A stretch of DNA of 64,000 nucleotides from contig NZ_CP032707.1 of NCBI RefSeq assembly GCF_003627995.1, forward strand, positions 186,001 through 250,000. The letters run 5' to 3'. Below, in pieces: positions 18,865-26,793 of the stretch; positions within the stretch are counted from its first letter, which is position 1, and each line of letters starts with the position of its first letter. A program made the translations under genes and the position numbers. The notes beneath the pieces were generated by a model. The model saw only the letters and a list, made by a program, of their open reading frames with translations. It was not told the DNA's origin and searched no databases. This stretch comes from Brevundimonas naejangsanensis. Lineage in GTDB: Bacteria > Pseudomonadota > Alphaproteobacteria > Caulobacterales > Caulobacteraceae.

Positions 18865-19451
18865 CCCTTCAGCTCCGACTGGGGCTTGCCGCGGCGGTCC
18901 AGGGCCTCGGCGCCGAACTTGGCTTCCTTCTCCGCGCGGGTCTGAGCCGACCAGGCCTTCAGCGTCTGCGGCAGGGCGGCGCCCTCCTCGCCCAGGATGC
19001 GGTCGTGGTCGGCGGTGCGGGTGGTGATCTCCACCTGGATGCCGTTCGGGTCGTACATATAGACCGAGCGCACGAAGTGATGCTCGACCGGGCCCAGGCA
19101 GCTGACGCCGTGGGCGCGGATGCGCTGCTGCATCTCCAGCATGTGCGCCTCGTCGCGCGCCTGGATGGCGATGTGCATGTCGAAGCTGTCCTTGCGCTGG
19201 AACCAGGCCGGATCGGCAGTCGAGGGCGCGTCGAAGAAGGCGACGAAATTGCCGTCCCCCATCTCGAAGAAGATATGCATGTAGGGCGTCGGCTCATGGG
19301 TGCCCGGCACCTCGTCCAGCACGATCCCGGCCGAGGCCTTCAGCCCCAGAACGTCCTCATAGAACCAGCGCGTCTGCTCGGCGTCGCGGCAGCGGAACGC
19401 CGCGTGATGCAGCGAGCGCAGCCCGCTCTCGGTGGTGACCGGCGTGGCCAT
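18861..19451 (-). CDS. VOC superfamily protein (glyoxalase/extradiol dioxygenase fold)
   Basis: A 196-residue vicinal-oxygen-chelate protein. Metal ligands are visible at the expected places: His in LHHAAFRC, His in FDMHIAIQ and Glu in GIQVEITTR. Family members include extradiol dioxygenases, glyoxalases and epimerases, and this single two-module protein is shorter than HsaC/BphC-type dioxygenases of about 300 residues. The ATG at 19451 is preferred over 19460 because AGGAAGG abuts the upstream ATG but lies 9 nt from this one. The C-terminal 50 residues form a charged extension outside the fold. The gene diverges from acyl-CoA dehydrogenase 2 across operator copy 7. Confidence 0.85.
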   Translation of the reverse strand: MATPVTTESGLRSLHHAAFRCRDAEQTRWFYEDVLGLKASAGIVLDEVPGTHEPTPYMHIFFEMGDGNFVAFFDAPSTADPAWFQRKDSFDMHIAIQARDEAHMLEMQQRIRAHGVSCLGPVEHHFVRSVYMYDPNGIQVEITTRTADHDRILGEEGAALPQTLKAWSAQTRAEKEAKFGAEALDRRGKPQSELKG

Positions 19452-19511
19452 GGGACTCATCCTTCCTGTCGTTTCCTTATGAAATCGACTCCATACGCGC
19501 CGCCGATGTTT

Positions 19512-19526
19512 GTCAAATTGCTTTAC
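19512..19526. promoter_or_regulatory. GTCAA-N5-TTGAC operator, copy 7 (one mismatch)
   Basis: GTCAA-ATTGC-TTTAC between the divergent VOC-hydrolase operon (61 bp to its start) and acyl-CoA dehydrogenase 2 (52 bp to its start). Confidence 0.65.
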
Positions 19527-19577
19527 GTTATTCCTCCTGCGTCATAGGCTCCGATCAAAGAGTAAGGAGGAGCGCGC

Positions 19578-20867
19578 ATGGACTTCGAACTGCCCGCCGA
19601 AATCACCGACTACCTGGCGGAGCTGGACGCCTTCATCGAGGCCGAGATCGCTCCCCTGCAGGCGCAGGACGACAACGAGCGCTTCTTCGACCACCGCCGC
19701 GAATGGGCGCGCACCGACTTCGACAACGGCGGCCTGCCCCGCCACGAGTGGGAGGCCCTGCTCGGCGAGGCCAAGCGCCGCGCCGACGCGGCCGGCCACC
19801 TCCGCTTCGCCCTGCCCGCCGAGTTCGGCGGCAAGGACGGCTCGAACCTGGCCATGGCCGTGATCCGCGAGCATTTCGCCGCCAAGGGCCTGGGCCTGCA
19901 CAACGACCTGCAGAACGAGCACTCAATCGTCGCCAACTATCCGCAGGTGCTGATGTTCCGCGACTTCGGCTCCCAGGCGCAGAAGGACGAGTTCATCGCC
20001 GGCATGCTGGACGGGACCCGTTCGGTCTGCTTCGGCCTGACCGAGCCCGAGCACGGTTCGGACGCGACGCACATGGACACCACGGCCGTGCGCGAGACGC
20101 GCGACGGCGTCGAGGGTTGGCGCATCGACGGCGAGAAGATGTGGACCACGGGGATGCACGTGGCGACCCACGTCATGGTCTTCGCCCGCACCTCGGGCGA
20201 GGCAGGCGACGCGCGGGGCATCAGCTGCTTCCTGGTCCCGGCCGAGGCGGAGGGCGTCAAGGTCGAGGAGTATCTCTGGACCTTCAACATGCCGACCGAC
20301 CACCCGCGCGTCAGCTTCACCGGCGTCTGGGTGCCCGACAGCGCCCTGTTCGGCCCGGCCGGCGGCGGGTTGGAGCTGGCCCAGCATTTCGTCCACGAGA
20401 ACCGCATCCGCCAGGCCGCCTCGTCCCTGGGCGCCGCGGATTACTGCATCCGTGAGGCGGTGAAGTACGCGCGCGAGCGCAAGCCCTTCGGCAAGCCGCT
20501 GGCCGTAAACCAGGCCATCCAATTCCCCCTCGTCGAACTGGCCACCCAGGTCGAGATGCTGCGCCTGCTGATCCGCAAGACAGCCTGGGAGATGGACCGC
20601 ATGTCCAAGCCCGAGGTGGCGACCACACTCTCGGACCGGGTGTCCATGTGCAACTACTGGGCGAACCGCCTGGTCTGCCAGGCGGCGGACACGGCCATGC
20701 AGGTGCACGGCGGCATGGGCTATTCGCGCCACAAGCCGTTCGAGCACATCTATCGCCACCACCGCCGCTATCGCATCACCGAGGGCGCCGAAGAGATCCA
20801 GATGCGCAAGATCGCCGCCTGGATGTTCGGCTTCGCCGGGCCGAACAAGATCGCGAGAAAGGCGTGA
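19578..20867 (+). CDS. Acyl-CoA dehydrogenase (2), ACAD11/LvaC-like
   Basis: A 429-residue dehydrogenase that differs from the copy at 13475 in having a long N-terminal segment (QDDNERFFDHRREW near 34-47) and the stretch LGLHNDLQNEHSIV near 102-115. Both recall the ACAD10/11 subfamily. Seen: GLTEPEHGSDATH near 152-164, EKMWTTGMHVATH near 183-195, RKPFGKPLAVNQAIQ near 300-314, HGGMGYSRHKPFEHIYRHH and a terminal RITEGAEEIQ. Enzymes of this class act after an APH-like kinase to remove phosphate from 4-phosphoacyl-CoA, and such a kinase is encoded at 12339. AAGGAGGAG precedes the ATG. The MaoC gene follows with a four-base overlap. Confidence 0.92.
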   Translation: MDFELPAEITDYLAELDAFIEAEIAPLQAQDDNERFFDHRREWARTDFDNGGLPRHEWEALLGEAKRRADAAGHLRFALPAEFGGKDGSNLAMAVIREHFAAKGLGLHNDLQNEHSIVANYPQVLMFRDFGSQAQKDEFIAGMLDGTRSVCFGLTEPEHGSDATHMDTTAVRETRDGVEGWRIDGEKMWTTGMHVATHVMVFARTSGEAGDARGISCFLVPAEAEGVKVEEYLWTFNMPTDHPRVSFTGVWVPDSALFGPAGGGLELAQHFVHENRIRQAASSLGAADYCIREAVKYARERKPFGKPLAVNQAIQFPLVELATQVEMLRLLIRKTAWEMDRMSKPEVATTLSDRVSMCNYWANRLVCQAADTAMQVHGGMGYSRHKPFEHIYRHHRRYRITEGAEEIQMRKIAAWMFGFAGPNKIARKA

Positions 20868-21349
20868 GCGGCGGCGCGCGCGTCGTCGCTTTCGCCGACC
20901 TGCCCGGCCTGGCCGGGCGGGACCTCGGCGTCTCCGACTGGCTGGCACTGGACCAGGGCCGCATCGACCGCTTCGCCGCGGCCACCGACGACCGCCAATG
21001 GATCCATGTCGATGTCGAGAGGGCGCAGCGCGAGATCGGCGGGCCGATCGCCCATGGTTTCCTGACCCTGTCGCTGCTGCCGCGCCTTCAGGACGACCTG
21101 TTGCGCATCGACGGCGCGGACCGGGTGCTGAACGTGGGCGTCAACAAGGTGCGCTTCATCGCCCCCGCGCCCAGCGGCGTCCGAATCCGCCTGCGCCAGA
21201 CGGTGGTCGCCGTGGAAGCCCGCGCGGGCGGCTGGCAGATTGTCAGCGACTGCGTGATCGAGGGCGAAGGCCAGGCCAGGCCGCTGTGCGCCGCCCAGAG
21301 CGTCATGCTGGCCCTGCCGCCCTCCGACGCCGAAAGTCACGCCGCTTGA
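20864..21349 (+). CDS. MaoC-like (R)-specific enoyl-CoA hydratase
   Basis: A 161-residue hot-dog fold hydratase adding water to a 2-enoyl-CoA. Seen: the catalytic Asp/His region QWIHVDVERA near 39-48 (the exact catalytic positions are not certain) and the hydratase-2 motif GPIAHGFLTLSLLP near 54-67. The GTG at 20864 is chosen because GTGA overlaps the dehydrogenase stop and the MaoC fold begins soon after; the longer open frame upstream is the shadow of the dehydrogenase. It forms a two-gene operon with acyl-CoA dehydrogenase 2, giving consecutive dehydrogenation and hydration. Confidence 0.9.
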   Translation: MSGGARVVAFADLPGLAGRDLGVSDWLALDQGRIDRFAAATDDRQWIHVDVERAQREIGGPIAHGFLTLSLLPRLQDDLLRIDGADRVLNVGVNKVRFIAPAPSGVRIRLRQTVVAVEARAGGWQIVSDCVIEGEGQARPLCAAQSVMLALPPSDAESHAA

Positions 21350-21351
21350 TA

Positions 21352-21366
21352 GTAAAGTAACTTGAC
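21352..21366. promoter_or_regulatory. GTCAA-N5-TTGAC operator, copy 8 (one mismatch)
   Basis: GTAAA-GTAAC-TTGAC, two bases after the MaoC stop and 77 bp before the flavin reductase. It is identical to copy 5. Confidence 0.65.
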
Positions 21367-21442
21367 ATACTGACCAGCCATCGCAGTATCGACGACGTCA
21401 TGTCCGGCAACAGGGCAGGCGCAAGGAGGAGACGAGACCGCC

Positions 21443-21934
21443 ATGGATGACGCCCTGGCCCCGGCGCTGAAGAGCGCCCTGCGCAATCTGGTCCGCTCGG
21501 TCGTGGTGGTCACCGCCCAGCACGACGGCCGCCCCTTCGCCATGGCCGCCACGGCCGTCAGCGAGGTCAGCATGGACCCGCCTTCCATGCTGGTCTGCAT
21601 CAACCGAGACGCCGCCATCTTCCAGGCCATCGACGCCGGGTCGGACTTGGTGCTGAACGTGCTGAGCGCCGACCATGAGGCGGTGTCGCGCGCCTGCGGC
21701 GGCGGGGTGCGCGGCGGCGAACGCTTCGCCATCGGCGCCTGGGACGGCGGCCAAGACGACCGGCCCCCGGCCCTGCGCGACGCCTGCGCCGTCATCCGCC
21801 TGAAACAGGCCCATGTGGTCGACCACGGCAGCCACCGCATCGTCATCGGCGACGTCCAGACAGTGGACCTGCCCTCGCCCATGCCGCCCCTCGCTTACTT
21901 CGACGGCCGCTATGTACAGGTGGCCGCCGCCTGA
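21443..21934 (+). CDS. Flavin reductase (HsaB/HpaC-like), likely partner of the monooxygenase at 9001
   Basis: A 163-residue flavin reductase of the FMN-binding split-barrel family, which uses NAD(P)H to supply reduced flavin to an oxygenase. Seen: VRSVVVVTAQHDGRPFAMAA near 14-33, the family stretch EVSMDPPSMLVCINRDA near 39-55, LVLNVLSADH near 70-79 and GERFAIGAWD. The only visible flavin oxygenase needing it is the HsaA-like enzyme at 9001-10242, 11 kb away but behind the same operator class. An AGGAGGAG ribosome site lies upstream of the ATG at a long spacing. The sulfatase gene follows after 53 bp and is probably co-transcribed. Confidence 0.9.
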   Translation: MDDALAPALKSALRNLVRSVVVVTAQHDGRPFAMAATAVSEVSMDPPSMLVCINRDAAIFQAIDAGSDLVLNVLSADHEAVSRACGGGVRGGERFAIGAWDGGQDDRPPALRDACAVIRLKQAHVVDHGSHRIVIGDVQTVDLPSPMPPLAYFDGRYVQVAAA

Positions 21935-21987
21935 CCATCCTTCGCCCCTGGGCCGCGAAGACGGCCGGGCTTTCAGTGGAGTGAGAC

Positions 21988-23679
21988 ATGCCCCGGATCG
22001 ATCGTCGTTCCCTTCTGGCCGGTATGGCCGGCGTCAGCGCCGCCGCCGGCGTCGCCCCGCCCGTGCGCGCCCGGCCCCGCGCGCCGCGTGACCCGAACAA
22101 GCCGCTGAACATCCTCTTCATCATGACGGACCAGGAGTTCGGCCTGCGGTCCTATCCCGACGGCCTGTTGGACCATCTGCCCGGGCACAAGGCCCTGCTT
22201 GAGCGCAGCCTGCACCTGCCGAACTACCATGTGCACACCACGCCCTGCACACCGTCGCGGGCGGTCATCTACACCGGCCAGCACACCCAGAAGACCAAGG
22301 TCTATTCCAACGCCGAACAGGGCGCCGTGCTGACGCCCGAGATCGACACCCTGGGCGACATGATGCGGGCGGCGGGCTACTACACGACCTACAAGGGCAA
22401 GTGGCACCTCTCGAAGCTGCCGACCGCCGCGCCGGGCTTCCAGCGCGAGTTCCCCGACACCACCGACGCCATGGAGCCGTTCGGCTTCTCCGATTACAAC
22501 TTCTACGGTGAGGAAATCGGCCTGACCTGGGCCGGCTACCGCACCGACCGGGCCGTCACCGGCGACGCCGCCATGCTGATCCAGGACCTGGCCAGGGACC
22601 CGAAGAAGCGCCAGGACAAGCCCTGGTTCATGGCCGTGAACCTGGTCAATCCGCACGACATCATGTTCTACGACGCCACCGGCGAGCAGGCCGAGACGCG
22701 CGCCGTGTGGAACCTGGCCGGGGTCATGCGCGCCGAGCCGGGCGACGAATTGTATCAGACGGACCTGGGCTTCCCCCTGCCCCGCAGCTTCCGCCTGGAC
22801 GACCTGTCGACCAAGCCCGAGGCGCATCGCGGGATCGCCGCCCTGGACGTCAAGACCTACGGCGCCATGCCGCGCGAGGACGAGGCCGCCTGGCTGCGCT
22901 TCGTCAACTACTACTGCAACTGCCTGCGTGACGTGGACCAGAACATCCTGACCCTGCTGTGGGCGCTCGAGAAGTCGGGGCAGATGGACGACACCATCAT
23001 CGTCTACACCTCGGACCACGGCGAGCGGGCCGCCGCCCACGGCATGCGCCAGAAGGGCGGCACCATCTACAAGGAAGAGACCAACGTCCCGATGTTCATC
23101 GCCCACCCCGACGGCGCGCGCGGCGTGACCAGTCAGGCGGTGATGAGTTCGGTCGACATCGCTCCGACCCTGCTGGGCTTCGCGGGCAAGGACGAGGCCT
23201 GGAGCACGGCGAACTTCCCCCAGTTGGTCGGCCACGACCTGTCGGGCCTGGCGCGCACGCCCGACGCCCGCACCCGCCGCGACGAGGAAGGGCACCTGTT
23301 CAACTACGGCGTCCTGCTGTCATGGGACCGGCTGAACAAGAACTACCTCGACCGTCCCATCTTCGACCTGTCGAAGCGGCGCGTGCATCGCGGCGTGTTC
23401 GACGGCCGCTACAAATTCGCCCGCTATTTCGCCCCCAGCCAGCACCATACGCCAGCGACCTGGGAGCAGCTCCTGGCGCACAACGACCTGGAACTTTACG
23501 ACACCCACGCCGATCCGGACGAGATCATCAATCTGGCCGCCGAGCCCGAGCGCCACAAGGCCTTGATCCTGCGCCTCAACGCCATGACCAACGCCCTCAT
23601 CGCGCGCGAGGTCGGCGAGGACCGCGGCGGCGAGTATCCGGGACCGATCGAGCAGTACAACACGCTGCATCTCGCATAG
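21988..23679 (+). CDS. Sulfatase (type I, cysteine formylglycine class), Tat-exported
   Basis: A 563-residue alkaline-phosphatase superfamily sulfatase that removes sulfate esters. Seen: a Tat-like N-terminus (DRRSLLAGMAG), the metal-binding FIMTDQEFG near 44-52, the modification motif CTPSR at 87-91 with the cysteine that becomes formylglycine, KGKWHLSK and the second metal site YTSDHGER. A periplasmic location is inferred from the leader. It follows the flavin reductase on the same strand, so the island may handle a sulfated compound, with desulfation before uptake. The sulfatase subclass and substrate cannot be assigned by reading. Confidence 0.92.
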   Translation: MPRIDRRSLLAGMAGVSAAAGVAPPVRARPRAPRDPNKPLNILFIMTDQEFGLRSYPDGLLDHLPGHKALLERSLHLPNYHVHTTPCTPSRAVIYTGQHTQKTKVYSNAEQGAVLTPEIDTLGDMMRAAGYYTTYKGKWHLSKLPTAAPGFQREFPDTTDAMEPFGFSDYNFYGEEIGLTWAGYRTDRAVTGDAAMLIQDLARDPKKRQDKPWFMAVNLVNPHDIMFYDATGEQAETRAVWNLAGVMRAEPGDELYQTDLGFPLPRSFRLDDLSTKPEAHRGIAALDVKTYGAMPREDEAAWLRFVNYYCNCLRDVDQNILTLLWALEKSGQMDDTIIVYTSDHGERAAAHGMRQKGGTIYKEETNVPMFIAHPDGARGVTSQAVMSSVDIAPTLLGFAGKDEAWSTANFPQLVGHDLSGLARTPDARTRRDEEGHLFNYGVLLSWDRLNKNYLDRPIFDLSKRRVHRGVFDGRYKFARYFAPSQHHTPATWEQLLAHNDLELYDTHADPDEIINLAAEPERHKALILRLNAMTNALIAREVGEDRGGEYPGPIEQYNTLHLA

Positions 23680-23710
23680 AGGCGGTCCCCCAGCAGGGGC
23701 CTGCTCGGGT

Positions 23711-25891
23711 TCAGAAGCGGCGTTGCAGCGTCAGGCGCGCCGTTCGCCCGATCGGGTCCTGAAGGTCCCGCCCAAAGCCGGGCGCGGGCGAGCCGTCTCC
23801 CAGGCGCGCCCCGGGACGCGCATCGAACAGATTGTCGATCTCGAGGCTCAACTGCAGCCCGCCGCCTCTTCTGGACGGCGGGCCGTCCTCGCCGTCCTGG
23901 CCAGGCCGGGCCGACGACGGAATCACCAGATAGCTCAGCTTCACGTCGACGGCCGTGAACGGCTCCATGACCAGGTCGCGCGGGTCGTCCCGGCCGCTGA
24001 CGCGCCGGGTGCGATAGCTGTCCTGCCATCGCGCCGAGGCGTTGACGCCCCATCGCCCTCGCCGCGCGTCGAGCGTGCCCCTCGCCTCCTGCCGGGAGAC
24101 GCCGCCGCCGTCGCCCCTCAGGCGATCCAGATCCGGCCGTCCTTCCAGCAGCGCGACCGTATTCCTCAACCGAAGGCTGTGGCTGAGCGCCACCCGCAGG
24201 ACCATCGCTTCGTTCGCGGCGACGCCCGCGGGGCGCGGAAGTTTGAAGTTCAGGCTGGTCGACAAGGTTTCCGACAGGCTGGACCGCGAATTGATCGGTC
24301 GATAGTCGATGCTGATCAGACGGCCGTCGGCGTCGCGCTGAAATCGATCGGGCAAGGCCGCTTCGACGTCCTCCGTCAGGTCCGGCAGAGCGCCGATCCC
24401 ATCGGTCGACGCCATGCGCTGGTAGCCAAGGTTGCCGGTCACGCCCCAGGGGGTGAACGGCCCCGCCGCCGCCGTCAGGGACACCCGTTCCGAACGGGGC
24501 GGCCGCAAGTCGGGATTTCCGCCCCGGATGGGCACGACCTCGACCGCCTGCCCGGTCCTGAAGTCAAACACGATCGTCGGCGTCCCGTGATGGAGGGGCT
24601 CGAACCTCTGCAGATCCGGCACGCTGTCGCTCGACGCGGACCAGACGCCGTTCAGGCGCAGCCCCTTGCGCGGCGTCCAGGCCAGGGCTGCGTTCACCTC
24701 ATCGCCGGAACCGGCGCTGCTTTCCCGGACGCCGCCGCCCACGGTCGCCAGAAGCTCGCCGAACAGACGCCCCGTCCCTTCTTCCCCGGCCTTGGACAGC
24801 GGAATCGCCAACGACCCACGCGCCTCTCCCGTGTGAAAGTCGGTGCTGGCCCGGACATGATCGCGATGGATGGTCGACCAGCTTCCCCTGAGGTGACCGT
24901 TCAGATTCACCACCACCGCGCCGGTCGGCAATTCGAACAGGGCGCGATTGGCCGAGCTGGTCAGCCCCAGCGACCGGCGCTCGTTTCGTGTGTCGGCGAA
25001 GCCGTCTTCCCGAGCGCGCGACGCCTGGCCGTTCATGTTCGCCTGCAGGGACCAGCCGGCCGCCCGTCCGCTGAATCCCGCCGATGCTCCAAGGTTTTCG
25101 GATCGCCCACGGCTGTCGACGATCCTTTCGCCGAAACGGGCCACGGACCGACTGTCGCGCGCCTGGCCGTTCAGGCTGAAGACGCTGGACCAATCGCCCA
25201 GCGGCCGCGTCATGTTGGCGTTGACCGAAACGGCGTCGACGCGGGGGCGCAGGGTGATCGCTCCGTCGTTCGCCCCTTCGTCGACAAGGCCCCGCTCGCG
25301 TTCTTCAGCGCGAAGAGCGGTGTCGCGCGAAACGCGCAGGCCCAGTTGATGGGTCCTGCCGCCCGTGATGGCCGATCGGCGCAGATCGGCCGACAGGGAG
25401 GAGGTTCCCCCCTGGGTCGGGCGTGCGCCGCTCATGCGGCCGTCGTGGCTGGAGAAGCGTTTCTGGAGAACCAGGTTGACGACCCTCTGGCCAGGCGCGC
25501 CGCCATAGAGGGCCGCCGCCTCGGGCGGCAGGACTTCCGCCCGCGCCAGGGCATCGGGCGGAAACCCCGAAAAAACGGCTGAATTGGGCGCCCGCTTGCC
25601 GTTGATCAGGACCATCGGCTCTTCGCCGAGGTCCAGGGTCTCGTTCATGCGCCGCAGCACTTCGCCGATGTCCCAGGCGCCCAGGGCGTCGATGTCGGCG
25701 CCGTCCAGCTCGGTCTCGGGCGGCACGAGGGCGACGCCCCGACGGCCACGGACCTCGATGTCATCCACTCGCACAGGGTCATCGAGGCGCTGGCGGCTCC
25801 CCTGCCAGTCCGCATGGCCCGGGGCGACCGCCAGGCTCGACGCTTGCGGCTGTTCCACCATCATCACGGCAGCCAGCGGCAGCCATAACAT
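23711..25891 (-). CDS. TonB-dependent receptor-like outer-membrane protein (divergent)
   Basis: A 726-residue receptor-like protein with a short leader, a plug region with VRVDDIEVRGRRG near 40-52 and EEPMVLINGKRAPNS near 90-104, and a beta-barrel ending in the outer-membrane signature LQRRF. The plug ALYGGAPGQRVVNLVLQKRF resembles the Oar-like or CUT-type subgroup rather than siderophore receptors. It is convergent with the sulfatase, with no regulon operator seen in the 160 bp upstream. The ligand is unknown, and its link to the island rests on position only. Confidence 0.82.
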   Translation of the reverse strand: MLWLPLAAVMMVEQPQASSLAVAPGHADWQGSRQRLDDPVRVDDIEVRGRRGVALVPPETELDGADIDALGAWDIGEVLRRMNETLDLGEEPMVLINGKRAPNSAVFSGFPPDALARAEVLPPEAAALYGGAPGQRVVNLVLQKRFSSHDGRMSGARPTQGGTSSLSADLRRSAITGGRTHQLGLRVSRDTALRAEERERGLVDEGANDGAITLRPRVDAVSVNANMTRPLGDWSSVFSLNGQARDSRSVARFGERIVDSRGRSENLGASAGFSGRAAGWSLQANMNGQASRAREDGFADTRNERRSLGLTSSANRALFELPTGAVVVNLNGHLRGSWSTIHRDHVRASTDFHTGEARGSLAIPLSKAGEEGTGRLFGELLATVGGGVRESSAGSGDEVNAALAWTPRKGLRLNGVWSASSDSVPDLQRFEPLHHGTPTIVFDFRTGQAVEVVPIRGGNPDLRPPRSERVSLTAAAGPFTPWGVTGNLGYQRMASTDGIGALPDLTEDVEAALPDRFQRDADGRLISIDYRPINSRSSLSETLSTSLNFKLPRPAGVAANEAMVLRVALSHSLRLRNTVALLEGRPDLDRLRGDGGGVSRQEARGTLDARRGRWGVNASARWQDSYRTRRVSGRDDPRDLVMEPFTAVDVKLSYLVIPSSARPGQDGEDGPPSRRGGGLQLSLEIDNLFDARPGARLGDGSPAPGFGRDLQDPIGRTARLTLQRRF

Positions 25892-26052
25892 TCAGACCCC
25901 CACCGCAGCCGTCACGCCCTCCTATTTACATCTACATCAACTTCTTTCCCACGCCCAGCGGAAGTAGGCGGCAAGCCGCCGCCGAGATCGGCGGCTCTAG
26001 AACGCTCCTCGCCTGATCGCGTTGACCAAGGCGCGACGTCAGCGAGGTCAGG

Positions 26053-26793
26053 ATGCCCTACGCCCTCTATTACTGGTCCGCCCCCTTTCGCGGCCAGTTC
26101 GTGCGCGCCGTCCTGGCCTTTGCCGGCGAGGACTGGGCCGAGCCCGGCGACGGCGCCATCGCGGCCTTGATGGCGGGCGCGCCGGAAGACATGCCGATCC
26201 CCTTCATGGGACCGCCGGTGCTGGTCGACGCGGCCGCCGACGTCGCGATCTCCCAGATGCCGGCCATCGTCTTCTACCTCGGCGAAACCCTCGGGCTCCT
26301 GCCGTCGACCCCAGCCCTGCGCGCGCTGACGATCAAGGTGGTCAACGACGCCAATGACGTCATCGACGAAATCACCCTGGACGGCGGACGCCAGATGTGG
26401 ACCGAGCAGCGCTGGACCGCCTTCGCGCCGCGCCTGAGACGATGGATGGCGCTGTGGGAGGAGCAGGGGCGCCGACACGGGTTGCGCGCCCGTTCCGGCT
26501 TTCTGCTGGGAGGCGACGCGCCCGGCATCGCGGACGTGGTCACCGCGACCCTCTGGTCGACGCTGTCCGAGCGCTTTCCGAAGATCGGGGCCATGCTTGA
26601 AGACACGGCGCCCCTGACCGCAAACCTGGTTCGCCGCGTCTCCGCCGTCCCCGCCCTGGCCGACCTGGCCGCGCGCGCCTGGCGCGACTATGGCGAGACC
26701 TATTGCGGAGGCCGGATCGAGATTTCCTTGCGCAGGGTGGCGGGATCGGACGTCGCTAACGACAGGGACCAGGCCGCGCCGGAAGGGTCATAG
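26053..26793 (+). CDS. Glutathione S-transferase family protein
   Basis: A 246-residue GST-like protein with a thioredoxin-fold N-terminal domain ([22 protein letters not shown] near 4-25, [13 protein letters not shown] near 50-62) and an all-helical C-terminal domain. Such proteins conjugate or reduce substrates with glutathione. A serine or tyrosine near residues 6-9 could serve as the catalytic residue. The 3' end overlaps the convergent photolyase remnant by six bases. No operon partner is evident. Confidence 0.82.
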   Translation: MPYALYYWSAPFRGQFVRAVLAFAGEDWAEPGDGAIAALMAGAPEDMPIPFMGPPVLVDAAADVAISQMPAIVFYLGETLGLLPSTPALRALTIKVVNDANDVIDEITLDGGRQMWTEQRWTAFAPRLRRWMALWEEQGRRHGLRARSGFLLGGDAPGIADVVTATLWSTLSERFPKIGAMLEDTAPLTANLVRRVSAVPALADLAARAWRDYGETYCGGRIEISLRRVAGSDVANDRDQAAPEGS

